64,000 nt of DNA from Tridacna crocea (lineage: Eukaryota > Mollusca > Bivalvia > Cardiida > Cardiidae), in contig OX031060.1 of NCBI GenBank assembly GCA_943736015.1, positions 14,707,501-14,771,500 of the forward strand, in the 5' to 3' direction; not shown here. The stretch's first letter is position 1. More model-generated notes on the stretch are below. The model saw only the letters and a program-made list of their open reading frames with translations. It had not been told where the DNA came from and searched no databases.

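Overview
The window is a piece of an animal genome and almost certainly comes from a bivalve mollusc. It is AT-rich, its introns are full of short repeats, and several repeat types match ones I know from bivalves: elements opening with a palindromic AGGGCC-type motif and closing with a GACGG run and an AGCTCACC hairpin, and tRNA-like SINEs. Heterodont bivalve is my best guess from memory of such repeats, not something proved here.

One host gene fills the window on the minus strand: VPS13D, the giant bridge-type lipid-transfer protein. I could chain 46 exons, the first and last cut by the window edges. Every internal exon has an AG acceptor and a GT donor, and all 45 junctions are phase-compatible. 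The 44 complete exons give 9,611 coding bases, about 3,204 residues with no stop. The chain runs from just after the N-terminal chorein region (right edge), through the rod, a UBA domain (10107-10270), and into four repeats of the VAB domain (left edge). The chorein start and the C-terminal part lie outside.

The introns are dominated by a palindromic TTAA-flanked MITE of about 228 bp: roughly fifty near-complete and more than thirty partial copies, by eye about a quarter of the window. Each carries a central palindrome, perfect over 33-bp arms in the best copies. Stem subfamilies differ by changes matched on both arms. Copies sit in other copies at TTAA, stand in arrays sharing a TTAA, and come within 8 to 30 bases of splice sites.

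The intron between exons 18 and 19 (32881-38905) holds a 5.1-kb plus-strand tyrosine-recombinase retrotransposon (DIRS order, Ngaro-like) with four open frames: Gag-like, RT-RNase H, tyrosine recombinase and an SGNH hydrolase-like ORF. It has split one MITE in two. Other intron content includes five elements with a tandem-repeat core and a GACGG- or GCCC-rich tail (10.3, 20.0, 49.3, 53.2 and 60.7 kb), related single-copy repeats, several other foldback elements, SINEs, a 34-bp minisatellite, a poly-C tandem repeat, and a broken tandem duplicate of exon 12. No second host gene, rRNA, functional tRNA or CRISPR array was seen.
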